From positions 1 through 47,268 of the forward strand of contig DATCBN010000065.1 of NCBI GenBank assembly GCA_036511855.1: a DNA stretch of 47,268 nt, written 5' to 3'. Position 1 is the first letter of the stretch. Each line of letters starts with the position of its first letter. Position numbers and translations under genes: made by a program. This stretch comes from Candidatus Eremiobacteraceae bacterium. Its GTDB lineage: Bacteria > Vulcanimicrobiota > Vulcanimicrobiia > Eremiobacterales > Eremiobacteraceae. Below the pieces are notes generated by a model. It saw only the letters and a list, made by a program, of their open reading frames with translations. It was not told the DNA's origin and did not search any database. Shown in pieces: positions 18,573 through 27,800 of this stretch.

Positions 18573-19607
18573 ATGGATGTCGAAACAGTCGTTCTCTCGC
18601 CCGGAGCTATTCCCGGCTCGCTTCCCGTGCGAAAGCCGCGCTTCAATAGCGTCGCGGCCGGAATCGCGTGGGCGTTGGCGGCGGGATTCACCTCTGAAGC
18701 GGTGTTCTCGTGGCTGCGGTCGCGCGCGATGCCGGTTCCTGGCCGCCTCGTCGACATCGGCGGACGGCGTCTCCACCTTAGGATAGCAGGCGACGGTCCG
18801 GGGCCCACTGTCGTGTTCGAGGCGGGTTTCGGCGGGTCGTCGGTGCTCTGGTCGCTCGTGCAGCGCGACGTTTCGAAATTCGCGCGCACGTGTTCGTACG
18901 ATCGCGCCGGCTACGGCTTCAGCGATTTCGGTCCGTTTCCGCGATCGGGTGCCCAGCTCGCCGCCGAACTCCATCTCGCTCTCGCAAAAGCGGGGCTGCC
19001 GCCGCCGTACCTCCTCGTGGCGCATTCGTACGGTGGTCTTATCTCCCGTCTGTTCGCATGGCGCCATCCGCGCGACGTCGCCGGCATCGTGCTCGTCGAC
19101 GCCTTGCACGGGGCCATCTTCCACGAAGCGCATCTGGTCATGCGGCGCATGGTCACGGCGTTCGGGTTCACCCTCGGCGGTCTGGTATTGCTCGGCGCGA
19201 TCGGCGTCCTGCGGTTGGTGGCGCGCACGCAAGGTCCAGAGATCATCTTGGGCCTTCATAAGCTGCCGCCGCAGGTGAGGCGGGAACTCGCCGATTCACT
19301 GCCGCGCGACGTGATCGCCGCGCTGCTGGAGATCATATGGTGGGATGCGACGTTGGATCAGGCGGAAATAGCAACGCTGCCGCCCGAACTGCCGATCGTA
19401 GCCCTCGCGCACGACTTGACCGAGACCTTTGCCGCAGCCGGGCGCGAGGCGACGCGCTACGAGCGCCTTTGGCAGAGCATTCAGTCGGACGCGTTGCGAT
19501 TGAGCCGGCGTGCGACTCTGTTGCACGCGCGGGCGAGCGGGCATCACATCGCGCTGGACAATCCCGAGGATGTCGTGAACGCCGTGCGCTTTCTGATGCC
19601 GCGCTGA
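18573..19607 (+). CDS. Alpha/beta hydrolase, probably membrane-anchored
   Basis: The 344-residue protein has an N-terminal hydrophobic segment (residues 25-48, FNSVAAGIAWALAAGF) that may anchor it in the membrane. The hydrolase core follows, with FEAGFGGSS near 82, YDRAGYGFSDFGP near 109, the nucleophile elbow HSYGG with Ser152, and a C-terminal GHHIALDNPEDVV that supplies the catalytic His. An esterase or haloperoxidase-like role is possible, but the substrate is unknown. ATG 18573 is taken as start; an in-frame upstream start at 18444 would overlap the divergent propeller promoter. No strong ribosome site is seen. Confidence 0.82.
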   Translation: MDVETVVLSPGAIPGSLPVRKPRFNSVAAGIAWALAAGFTSEAVFSWLRSRAMPVPGRLVDIGGRRLHLRIAGDGPGPTVVFEAGFGGSSVLWSLVQRDVSKFARTCSYDRAGYGFSDFGPFPRSGAQLAAELHLALAKAGLPPPYLLVAHSYGGLISRLFAWRHPRDVAGIVLVDALHGAIFHEAHLVMRRMVTAFGFTLGGLVLLGAIGVLRLVARTQGPEIILGLHKLPPQVRRELADSLPRDVIAALLEIIWWDATLDQAEIATLPPELPIVALAHDLTETFAAAGREATRYERLWQSIQSDALRLSRRATLLHARASGHHIALDNPEDVVNAVRFLMPR

Positions 19608-19728
19608 TCTCGAAAGCGCCGTGCATCTGAAGCACGCGCGCCGGAACAATTAATTTTTAGGAATTGCTAGGCCCGGGGGTGGCCAAGGTTCAAGTCTACT
19701 GCACTTCAGGACGGTCGGAGGACAAGCG

Positions 19729-20256
19729 ATGAATCGATTTGCGACAGTTCTGCTTTTCGCAATCGCAGCGTTTTCGATCGCGGCATCCGCGCCCGATGCG
19801 GCGCGCGCCGAACCCCGTTTGTATCCGACGCTTGCCCCGTTCCAGTTCATGGTCGGATCGTGGCAATGCAAGTCGTGGACGGCGGCGAGCGGCCGCGCCG
19901 CACCGCGTCTCGACGCGATTACGGCACGATATTCGGTCGAAGGCGGCGGTGCCGCACTTGGTCAGCACGTGATCGGGCCGGACTACCGGACTTTCGAACT
20001 GTTCGGTTATCAGCCGTCGTCCAAACGGATCGTGACATCGGCGTACGCCGACGACGGTACGCAGGTGCTTGCGTCATCTCCCGGATGGGCGGGCAATGCG
20101 ATCACGCTATCGGGCAAGCTTCAACGCGGCTCCCTCGACGCGGACCTGCGGGATATTATGGTCAGATTCACCGACCGCCGCTTCACCGATACGACGGAGA
20201 TCCGCGAACGCGGGCGCTGGAAGACCGTCGCGAACAGCGACTGCAACAAGCGCTAG
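19729..20256 (+). CDS. Exported DUF1579-like protein
   Basis: The 175-residue product has a signal peptide (MNRFATVLLFAIAAFSIAASAPDAARA) and then FQFMVGSWQCKSW, the opening typical of DUF1579/lipocalin-like small proteins, followed by alternating beta strands. Such folds bind small hydrophobic ligands, but nothing more specific can be said. ATG 19729 is 6 nt after GGAGGA (19717-19722), which fixes the start. It stands alone, with an AT-rich stretch 19645-19665 (AATTAATTTTTAGGAATT) upstream that may hold its promoter, and a large palindromic repeat (20273-20347) directly downstream. Confidence 0.75.
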   Translation: MNRFATVLLFAIAAFSIAASAPDAARAEPRLYPTLAPFQFMVGSWQCKSWTAASGRAAPRLDAITARYSVEGGGAALGQHVIGPDYRTFELFGYQPSSKRIVTSAYADDGTQVLASSPGWAGNAITLSGKLQRGSLDADLRDIMVRFTDRRFTDTTEIRERGRWKTVANSDCNKR

Positions 20257-20272
20257 CGACCATCCCGTTTTT

Positions 20273-20347
20273 TGTAGGAGGGCAAGCATCGCTTGCCCAG
20301 ATGGGTGAGCGTTGCTCACCCTAGTACGCGATGCTTGCCCTCCTACA
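20273..20347. repeat. Palindromic interspersed repeat, copy A (full, nested)
   Basis: The outer arms TGTAGGAGGGCAAGCATCGC (20273-20292) and its exact reverse complement (20328-20347) form a perfect 20-bp stem. Inside lie two further hairpins: GGGCAAGC/GCTTGCCC (20280-20298) and GGGTGAGC/GCTCACCC (20303-20321). The element sits between the convergent DUF1579-like and TonB receptor genes and could end transcription from both sides. It is the most regular of five related copies in the window. Confidence 0.9.
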
Positions 20348-20357
20348 TCAGTCGGTT

Positions 20358-23153
20358 CTACCTCGTCTTGACTTGGTACGCGAACTCGATCGTGCGGAAC
20401 GGAAGATTGAAGCGCTCGGTCGCGGCCGAGCCGAAGAACGGCGTGTAGTCGCCGTTGCTCGCGCTTGCGAAACGGTTGAGCGCCAACGGGTAGCCTAATC
20501 CAACTTCGTTGCGGTAGTCGGCGTGGCTCTGGAAGACGTTGTTGATGTTCATGCTGATCAGGCGGTCAGCGCCGGCGGGCATCGACAAGTCGAAGTCGGA
20601 GTAGCCGTAGGCGGGCAAGTTGTTCGCATTGTTTTCGGAGAGATGGTAGGTCGATAGGCGCGCCTCAACGCCTCTTCCAAATGCGTAGTCGAACGCGTAC
20701 GAATATTTGTGCAGCGGCACATTCGGGAGCTGCGATCCGGGAATGAACGACACGCTGCCGCCGTGGGCAGGATCGATGAGCGCCGGCTCTTGGGATTGAA
20801 GGACGGCCGACTGCGTGTCGTACGAGTAGTCCAACGACATGCCGCCGATCAGATGCTGCTTACCGGTCAGTTCGATTCCCCGCGCAAACGTGTGGCCGAT
20901 GTTGAGGTTGCCGCCCAACCCGAGAAGTGCAAGCGCTTCTTGCGGCGAGACGCCCGGACACAACGACGAGATGGCGTTGGCATAAGGCGTCGGATCGAAC
21001 CCTAGTACCGGCACTTCGGATAGCGGCACCGTCACGCCATAGATCTGATTGAATAAGTTCGTGTTGTACAGACTCAGCTGGGCGATGGAATCCCCGCCGA
21101 ACCGGCGCCCGTAGCTCAACTCCATATCCGAAGCGCGCTCGGGCCGCAGCGCCGCCGACGGAACGTTGCCGATCTGATTGAGCGACGTGCACGACACGCC
21201 GCCGCCGGTGAAGGCGCCAAGGGAGCTCGGCGAAGTCGGCTGATCGAGATCTTGCGGCGTGGGCTGCGTTGAGGTCTCACCGCCCGCCAATCGCCAGACA
21301 TCATTCGTGTTCGACCACACGAATGCGATGCGCGGGTCGAAGTACGACGTGTTGGTGATCGTCGAGTGCTTGAACCAGGCATTCAGGTACGTGGTCAGCT
21401 TCGCATCGGGCTTGTGATAGGCGTCGCGCAAGAAGAACGCGGTGTCGTGCGTGACGGGCGCCGTTATGGTCGCGCTCACCGGGGCGCCGCGGTATTCCCG
21501 GTACAGCGACGAGGTGTTCTCGTAGAAGAACCCCACCCCGATATCGTTTGCGGTTCCGCTGAAATCGTCCGCGATGCTCGCGCCCGTGTTGGTGTCCTGG
21601 TCGACGTGCCACGACGGGTCGGGGGTCGTGCACGGATAGATCGGATTTCCGCTGTCATCGGTGCCGCACTGGTCCGGCCTGCCAAACGTGCGGTCGTAGT
21701 TGTGGATGTAGAAGTTGGAAAACGTGTCGACCGTGAGCGTGCCGCGACCGAGCTTCGTATCCAAGCCCAGATGGTAGTCGTTGCTGTGGTACGCTTGCCA
21801 AGCCGGACCGGCGCCTTGATAGCCGAAATTGGCCTTCGCAAACGACTGCGGCGTTTGGCATTGCGAGCCGCCGTCGGGGTTTCCGCTGCGGTCTTTGCCC
21901 GGAGTGCCGCCGCCGTTGTTGAAGCCGACCGTGAACGTGTTCGGATTCGCTAGCGTGCACGGATCGGCACCCGAGCCGATCGCGGCCGCTAGATTCCCCT
22001 GGCCGGCGGCGAGCTCGACTTGATAAGGCAGATAGTCGTTGTCGCCGTTGCCCGTTTTGTCATCCCACTCGTTGCTCCCTAAGTAGGCCGCGGTGAGATG
22101 GGTGTTCGGATTCACGTCGTACACGAGCTTCATCAGTCCGCTCTTGTTCACGAAACTCGTGTCGTCTTGATAGACGCCGAGCGCGCGGGTCGACGGGTTG
22201 GTCGCATACTGATCGAACGATGCCGACGCCTGATAGAAGTTGTCGTGCTTGAACGGTCCGTCCAGACCTTGCGTGCCATAGGCGAGCGCATAGCCGAGCT
22301 TTCCGCCGCCGAACGTTCCGGTGCTCTGCACTGCTGAAGAGAGCTTGTCGAACGTGCCGAAGCTCTGGCTGAACGTGTTTTCCGGCGTCCGCGTCGGCGC
22401 GAGGGTCTCCATGTTGATCACCCCGCCGATCGCGTTCACGCCGTACAGATTGCTGCCGGAACCGTAGAAGACGTTGATCGCGCGCAGGCCGAACACCGGC
22501 GAGAGCTCGTAGTTGTAGTCGCCGCGCGGACCGATCGGATGGCCGTCGATCATCGTTAACGTCTCCAACGTGCCGATGCCGCGGATGTTGAGCGAGACGT
22601 CGTCGCCCGGCTGCGATGGATTGCCGCCCTGCAGGCCGGGAAGCTGCTGGAGGTAGTCGGATGCACGATAGTAGCCCTGCTGCTGAAGCGACTGCGCCGA
22701 CACCGTGCGCGAAATCGTCGCGGCCTTTTGTAAGGACTGCGACGCGCGCACGGTCGTGACGCCCAGCACCCGGGCGCCGCTGTTCCCGCCCTGCGTGCGG
22801 TTGATCGCGAGCGTCAGGCCGCTCAGATCGCTGCCGTCGACGATGAATATCTCCGACTCAGTCGTCTCAAAGCCGGTGCGCGACGCGATTATGGAATATT
22901 CACCGACGGCGAGCGACGCGAATTTGAAGTAGCCGTTGAGAGCGGTGACCGTCGACATCGACGTAGGTCCCGCAGTGACGAGCTTGACGTTCGCGAGCGG
23001 CAATCCCGACGTCGCATCGACGACGATTCCCGATACGCTATGCGCGGTCGCGGGTGTTGCGGTCGGAGCCGCGGGAGTGTCGGCCGCCGCGGCTGCACTT
23101 CCGAATGCAGCGAGCAATATTGAACTGATAATAGCTGCGAAGTTGCTGGACAT
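20358..23153 (-). CDS. TonB-dependent outer-membrane receptor with N-terminal carboxypeptidase-regulatory-like domain
   Basis: The 931-residue protein begins with a signal peptide (MSSNFAAIISSILLAAFGSAAAA). A carboxypeptidase-regulatory-like beta-sandwich follows (about 38-115, VSGIVVDATSGLPLANVKL). Next comes a plug domain with LNIRGIGTLETLTMIDGHPIG and YGVNAIGGVINMET, and then a long beta-barrel ending in FRTIEFAYQVKTR. It would import a large or scarce ligand across the outer membrane using TonB energy; no metal or vitamin ligand is indicated. The start is ATG 23153, 7 nt after GGAGG (plus-strand 23161-23165). Its promoter contains a TTAAG-4-CTTAAC-8-TATGAT arrangement also found ahead of the YncE-like gene upstream. 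Confidence 0.93.
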   Translation of the reverse strand: MSSNFAAIISSILLAAFGSAAAAADTPAAPTATPATAHSVSGIVVDATSGLPLANVKLVTAGPTSMSTVTALNGYFKFASLAVGEYSIIASRTGFETTESEIFIVDGSDLSGLTLAINRTQGGNSGARVLGVTTVRASQSLQKAATISRTVSAQSLQQQGYYRASDYLQQLPGLQGGNPSQPGDDVSLNIRGIGTLETLTMIDGHPIGPRGDYNYELSPVFGLRAINVFYGSGSNLYGVNAIGGVINMETLAPTRTPENTFSQSFGTFDKLSSAVQSTGTFGGGKLGYALAYGTQGLDGPFKHDNFYQASASFDQYATNPSTRALGVYQDDTSFVNKSGLMKLVYDVNPNTHLTAAYLGSNEWDDKTGNGDNDYLPYQVELAAGQGNLAAAIGSGADPCTLANPNTFTVGFNNGGGTPGKDRSGNPDGGSQCQTPQSFAKANFGYQGAGPAWQAYHSNDYHLGLDTKLGRGTLTVDTFSNFYIHNYDRTFGRPDQCGTDDSGNPIYPCTTPDPSWHVDQDTNTGASIADDFSGTANDIGVGFFYENTSSLYREYRGAPVSATITAPVTHDTAFFLRDAYHKPDAKLTTYLNAWFKHSTITNTSYFDPRIAFVWSNTNDVWRLAGGETSTQPTPQDLDQPTSPSSLGAFTGGGVSCTSLNQIGNVPSAALRPERASDMELSYGRRFGGDSIAQLSLYNTNLFNQIYGVTVPLSEVPVLGFDPTPYANAISSLCPGVSPQEALALLGLGGNLNIGHTFARGIELTGKQHLIGGMSLDYSYDTQSAVLQSQEPALIDPAHGGSVSFIPGSQLPNVPLHKYSYAFDYAFGRGVEARLSTYHLSENNANNLPAYGYSDFDLSMPAGADRLISMNINNVFQSHADYRNEVGLGYPLALNRFASASNGDYTPFFGSAATERFNLPFRTIEFAYQVKTR

Positions 23154-23216
23154 GGCGAGGCCTCCATTCAAACTCCGAATGATTCTAGATTGAGTATGGA
23201 GGCGGTTGATTAAGGT

Positions 23217-23246
23217 ATCATAATCGTGCCGTTAAGATGGCTTAAG
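23217..23246 (-). promoter_or_regulatory. Candidate promoter and operator of TonB receptor gene
   Basis: Read on the minus strand, this is CTTAAG, 4 nt, CTTAAC, 8 nt, TATGAT. TATGAT (23217-23222) is a good -10. The two CTTAA units are 10 bp apart, one helical turn, and occupy the -35 zone, as expected for an activator such as a winged-helix response regulator. The same spacing is found ahead of the YncE-like gene at 24251-24283. No regulator is encoded nearby. Confidence 0.5.
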
Positions 23247-23275
23247 AACACGACGCCGCTCGAGCAGCCCTTTGC

Positions 23276-24184
23276 CTAGGGCGTGATCTTGAACCCCTGT
23301 ACGAAATCGCCGGCCGTTCCCGACCAGGCAGCCCAGACGTCACCGGTCTTGGTGTCGAACGCGAGGGTATGCACGTCCGGATCGATCTGACGCGTGCCGA
23401 CCAAACGCACGCCCGTCGAACCGCCGTCGTGAAAAACAGTGATAAAACCGCCGCCGGCACATCCGATGTTATGCCGGACGGCATCGACCATGCACTGATC
23501 CGTACGCCGCCCGAAAGTAAGGCTTGCGACGTGCGTTCCGTCGAGGTCGTAGACGGACAAGACGCCGTTCCTCCCCGCGACGTACACGTGGCCGCGCTCG
23601 CCATCGAGTCCGAGACCGTGATTGCTAACGATCTCGGGCGTCTTCACGGTTTGAACCACGCGCAGCGTCTCGGGATCGATCACGACGAACTCGGAGAGGT
23701 TCGCGATGTTCTGGTAGAGCTTGTGCGTGCGGGGATCCACCGCCATGTACTCGGGTTTGTGGCCGGGGAGCGCGACCGTGCCGGCGAGTTTCATCGTGCG
23801 CGAGTCGACCACGAAGATCCGCGTGCCGTCGTCTTCATCGGCGTATATATGATGGTACTTCGCGTCGTAGACGGTCGCATCCACGAGACCCGGAACCGCG
23901 ACCGATGAGACGACCGTCATCGCGACCGGGTCGATGTCGTTCACCGTCCGTTTTTCGCTGTCGCCCGTGTAGACGTGCCCATTCTCGGGGTTCACCGCGA
24001 CCCCGTGGAGCAGTCCGACATCTACCTGTCCGAGGACCGCGCCGGTGTCCGCGTTGACGACCGTGAGCGCACCGCTGCCCGTGTGCGCTGCGAAGATGCG
24101 GCGCCTGTCGGCGTCCGCGCCTAGATAGTCAAAGCCGCTCTCGATGATGATCTTTTGCGGTGGGAATGCCGGAACGATAGCCAC
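23276..24184 (-). CDS. YncE-like YVTN-type beta-propeller protein
   Basis: The 302-residue protein repeats units such as FVVDSRTMKLAGTVALPGHKP, FVVIDPETLRVVQTVKTPE and VVNADTGAVLGQVDVG, the pattern of a seven-bladed YncE/YVTN propeller. YncE-like proteins are often exported, but this copy has no evident signal peptide, so its location is open. GTG 24184 is the start, 5 nt after AAGGAGG (plus-strand 24190-24196). The TonB receptor gene follows on the same strand after 122 nt and has its own promoter with the same operator-like motif, suggesting shared control. A role in binding a ligand or protein partner for the receptor is inference. Confidence 0.82.
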   Translation of the reverse strand: MAIVPAFPPQKIIIESGFDYLGADADRRRIFAAHTGSGALTVVNADTGAVLGQVDVGLLHGVAVNPENGHVYTGDSEKRTVNDIDPVAMTVVSSVAVPGLVDATVYDAKYHHIYADEDDGTRIFVVDSRTMKLAGTVALPGHKPEYMAVDPRTHKLYQNIANLSEFVVIDPETLRVVQTVKTPEIVSNHGLGLDGERGHVYVAGRNGVLSVYDLDGTHVASLTFGRRTDQCMVDAVRHNIGCAGGGFITVFHDGGSTGVRLVGTRQIDPDVHTLAFDTKTGDVWAAWSGTAGDFVQGFKITP

Positions 24185-24250
24185 GATCGCCTCCTTATAG
24201 AACTCGAGTTCGCGCTCGACAGCGGCGTCAGAGTTCGCGAGACGAGTGCC

Positions 24251-24283
24251 GGCATACCCGCAAGGTTAAGAAGACTTAACCTT
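24251..24283 (-). promoter_or_regulatory. Candidate promoter and operator of YncE-like gene
   Basis: The arms AAGGTTAAG (24262-24270) and CTTAACCTT (24275-24283) form a perfect 9-bp inverted repeat with spacer AAGA. Read on the minus strand it gives GTTAAG, 4 nt, CTTAAC, 8 nt, TATGCC, matching the geometry at the TonB receptor promoter. It lies 78 nt before the GTG start. No U-run follows, so it is unlikely to be the terminator of the upstream GNAT gene. Confidence 0.5.
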
Positions 24284-24309
24284 GTCTCGCGGGCAGTGGA
24301 CGGGCGTTG

Positions 24310-24771
24310 TCAGAGCGGCAGTTCCATTTCATCGGATTGGGAGAATCCCATGGCCGCGTAGACGTGACGCCCCAACTTCGACGTTCGCAAGCGCACGATC
24401 ACGCAGCCGTGTTCGCGCGCCCAATCGATGCACCGCAACGTCAGCGCCGTCGCAAATCCTTTTCGCCGTTGCTGCGGTTCGACATAGACGTTGCTGACAT
24501 ACGCCGACGGCTGTCTGAATATCTCACTTCGATGATTCACGAGTTTGTACACCGAGGCCAAGCCGCAAAACGAGTCGCCTCGCTCGGCAACAAAAGTCGC
24601 CGAAGTACCGGCGGCCATGCGCGTTCGGTAGAACTCGACGAAACGGTCGTGCAGTTGACGGTCGACGGGAGCGTTCTCGTCGTCTTGCAGTTCGCGGGTC
24701 ATGCGCTCGCGCATATCGGCGGCGAGACCGAGTTCGGGCGGTGTGATGAGCCTGATCGCGATGTCCGTCAT
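24310..24771 (-). CDS. GNAT-family N-acetyltransferase
   Basis: This 153-residue protein has the GNAT fold. The acetyl-CoA binding motif A is VSNVYVEPQQRRKGFATAL, with the pyrophosphate-binding RRKGFA loop, and the C-terminus GRHVYAAMGFSQSDEMEL is typical of motif B. The acceptor substrate is not predictable. ATG 24771 (MTDIAIRL) is preferred over an in-frame GTG at 24789; neither has a strong ribosome site. It is cytoplasmic, lies upstream of the YncE-like gene on the same strand, and is divergent from the second large Asp-box protein. Confidence 0.85.
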   Translation of the reverse strand: MTDIAIRLITPPELGLAADMRERMTRELQDDENAPVDRQLHDRFVEFYRTRMAAGTSATFVAERGDSFCGLASVYKLVNHRSEIFRQPSAYVSNVYVEPQQRRKGFATALTLRCIDWAREHGCVIVRLRTSKLGRHVYAAMGFSQSDEMELPL

Positions 24772-24880
24772 GCGACCGATTTTCGCCACGCACGGCCTTC
24801 TCGCTTCCAGCCGGCTATTTTGATGGGCGAGCGACGATGCGTAAAGGGCTGCGGTGTACGCTCAAATAACTAAAAATAAC

Positions 24881-27800
24881 ATGATGACGAATATTGTTCG
24901 CGGCGCCGCGCTATTTGCGGGCGCGGTCTTGGCTTTTGTGACGGCGGTAGCCGCTTCCGGCGCGCCGGTCCCTGCAGGGGCAGCCGGTCCGGTGAACCCG
25001 GCTTTTCTCTCCGGCTTGCATTGGCGGCTCGTCGGTCCTTTCCGGGGCGGGCGCAGCGTGGCGGCGACCGGCGTGCCGGGCAATCCGACACTCTTCTATT
25101 TCGGCGCCGTCGCGGGCGGCGTCTGGAAGACGAACGATGCCGGCCGCACGTGGAAACCGATCTTCGACGGCCAGCCGATCGCGTCCATCGGCGCGATTTC
25201 AGTCGCGCCGTCAAATCCGAGCGTCATCTACGTCGGATCGGGCGAAGCCGATATGCGGTCCGACATCTCGTACGGCGACGGCGTGTACAGGTCGGTCGAC
25301 GCGGGCGCGACGTGGCAGCACGTCGGGCTGGCGGACACGCGACAGATCGGGCGGATCATCGTCGACCCGACAAATCCCGATATCGCATTTGTCGCCGCGC
25401 TCGGACATGGCTATGGGCCGAACGCGGAGCGTGGTGTGTTCCGGACCACCGACGGCGCCAAGACGTGGCAAAAGGTCTTGTACAAGGATGAGAACACCGG
25501 TGCGATCGATCTCGCTTTCGATCCGGCCGATCCGCACACGGTTTTCGCGGCTTTGTGGCAGACGCGCAGACCACCGTGGAGTGTCTATCCGCCGTCCAAC
25601 GGCCCGGGCACGGGTTTATACGTGTCGCACGATAGCGGCGCGACGTGGCTGCACATCACCGGACACGGCTTCCCATCCACGGGTCTCGGCCGGATCGGCA
25701 TCGCGATGACGCCGAGCGATCCAAATCGCGTCTACGCGATCGTCGACGCAAAAGCCGGCGGACTTTACCGCTCGGACGACGGTGGCGCGAACTGGAAACT
25801 GCAAGATCCCGACCAGCGGCTGTGGGGACGCGGCTGGTATTTCTGCAGCATCGTCGCGGATCCAAAGGACGCCGACACCGTGTACGTGTCCGACACGGCG
25901 TTTTACCGTTCTAGCGACGGCGGCACTCACTTCACGGCGATCAAGGGCTCCCCCGACGGTGACGATTTCCACCAACCTTGGATCGACCCCACCGAACCGG
26001 CGCGCATGGTCCTTGCGAGCGATCAAGGCACGAGCATCACGCTGAACGGCGGCGTCACGTGGAGTTCTTGGTTCAATCAGCCGACCGGCCAATTCTATCA
26101 CGTCGCAACCGACGACCGGTATCCGTTCGATCTCTTCGGAGCGCAGCAAGACAACGGCGCGGCGGTCGCCGCCACGCAATCCGATGCGCTCGGGCTCACA
26201 TCGTCGGACTGGAGCGCCATCGTCGCCGGCGGTGAGAGCGGCTCCATCGCGCCGGATATGGACGATCCGGACATCGTCTACGGCGATAACGTCACGAAGG
26301 AAAATCTCGCCAATCATCAGATCCAATCGCTCGATCCGACGATAACCTACAAGCAGCTCTTCCGGGATGAGTGGACGCTGCCGCTCATCTTCTCGAAGAC
26401 CGATCCCCGCGTGCTCTACTACGGCCGTCAAGTCGTGTTCCGCACGGCCGACGGCGGCGCGACGTGGCGCGCGATCAGCCCGGACCTGACGCGGCAAGAC
26501 CCCGGCGTGCCGGCCACGCTTGATGCGCCGACCGCCGCGGATAACTTGGGAACGGGACCTCGGCGCGGCGTCGTTTACACGATCGCGCCGTCGCCGATCA
26601 AAGGCGGCGAGATCTGGGCCGGAACAGACGATGGGAAGATATGGATAACGCAGGATGAAGGCGGACGGTGGCGCGACGTCACGCCGGCACAGCTCGGGCC
26701 GTGGAGCAAAGTCGGCATCATCGAAGCGTCCGCGTACGATTCCATGACCGCGTATGCGGCGGTGGACCGCCATCGTCTCGACGACGTGCGGCCCTACATT
26801 TACCGTACGCATGACGGGGGCAAGTCGTGGCGACTCGTTTCCACCGGAATTCCGGTGGGCGCGTTCGTCAACGCCGTGCGCGAGGATCCCGTGCGGCCGC
26901 GCTTGCTGTATGCCGGCACGGAGCTCGGCGTCTACGTATCGTTCGATGATGGCGCACGTTGGCAGCCGCTGCAGCTCGACTTGCCAGTGACTCCGGTTCG
27001 GGATTTGGCGATCCGGCGCGGGTCGCTGGCGATCGCCACCCACGGGCGCGGATTTTGGGTGCTCGACGACCTGTCGCCGCTTTATCAAGTGACATCGCGG
27101 ATGGCCGCCGACCAGACCCGACTGTTCGCACCGGAGATCGCCGTGCGCGTGCGGCCGCATGGCGATCCCGGCGAACGGCTGCCGCCCGAAGAGCCAGCCG
27201 GCCAGAACCGTCCGGTCGGCGCCTACATCGACTACTTCATAGGCCGTTCCGCCGCGAACAAGCCGGTCGTGCTCGACATCCGCGACGCCGCCGGCTCGCT
27301 CGTGCGGCGTTTTGCGAGCACCGATCGAGCACGGCCGATCGATGAAGACTCCCTGGACTTTCCATCGTTTTGGGCGGTGCCCGTTGCACCGCCGTCGGCC
27401 GCGCCCGGCATGCATCGTTATCTATGGAATTTCGCCTACGCCGCGCCGGATATTTTGGGCGAGCCCCCATTCGGTCCGGGAGGGCAAGACGGCGTGACCG
27501 CCGCGCCCGGGACGTACACGGTTAGCCTCTCGGCCGGAGAGCGCACGTACTCGCAACCGCTCACCGTCGAGGCGGACCCGCGCGTCAAGGTCTCTACGGC
27601 CGATCTGTTGGCCCAATTCCGCCTTGCGCGCTCGATCGAAGCGTTGCGCGTGCAGGTGGCGCTCTCCACCGCGCGAGCAAAGGCCGCGCGCGCTCGGTCC
27701 TCTGCGACGGACCGAACGCAAAAGCAATTCGATGCGATCATCGGTGGGCCGCCGGAAGGCAGCCCCGACAATTCGGTGGGAACGCCATCGCAGGATTATT

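Noticed and set aside
20107-20319. Short frames translated from palindromic repeat copy A
   Set aside because: The residues come from the repeat sequence itself and recur at other copies; no ribosome site or domain.
24262-24283. Intrinsic terminator for the GNAT gene
   Set aside because: The 9-bp palindrome is AT-rich with no U-run following, and its geometry matches the TonB promoter motif, so a regulatory site fits better.
25616-27415. Antisense frame of 599 codons opposite the large propeller gene
   Set aside because: High-GC third positions create long antisense frames; the protein is Arg/His-rich without domains, while the plus strand encodes a coherent Asp-box protein.
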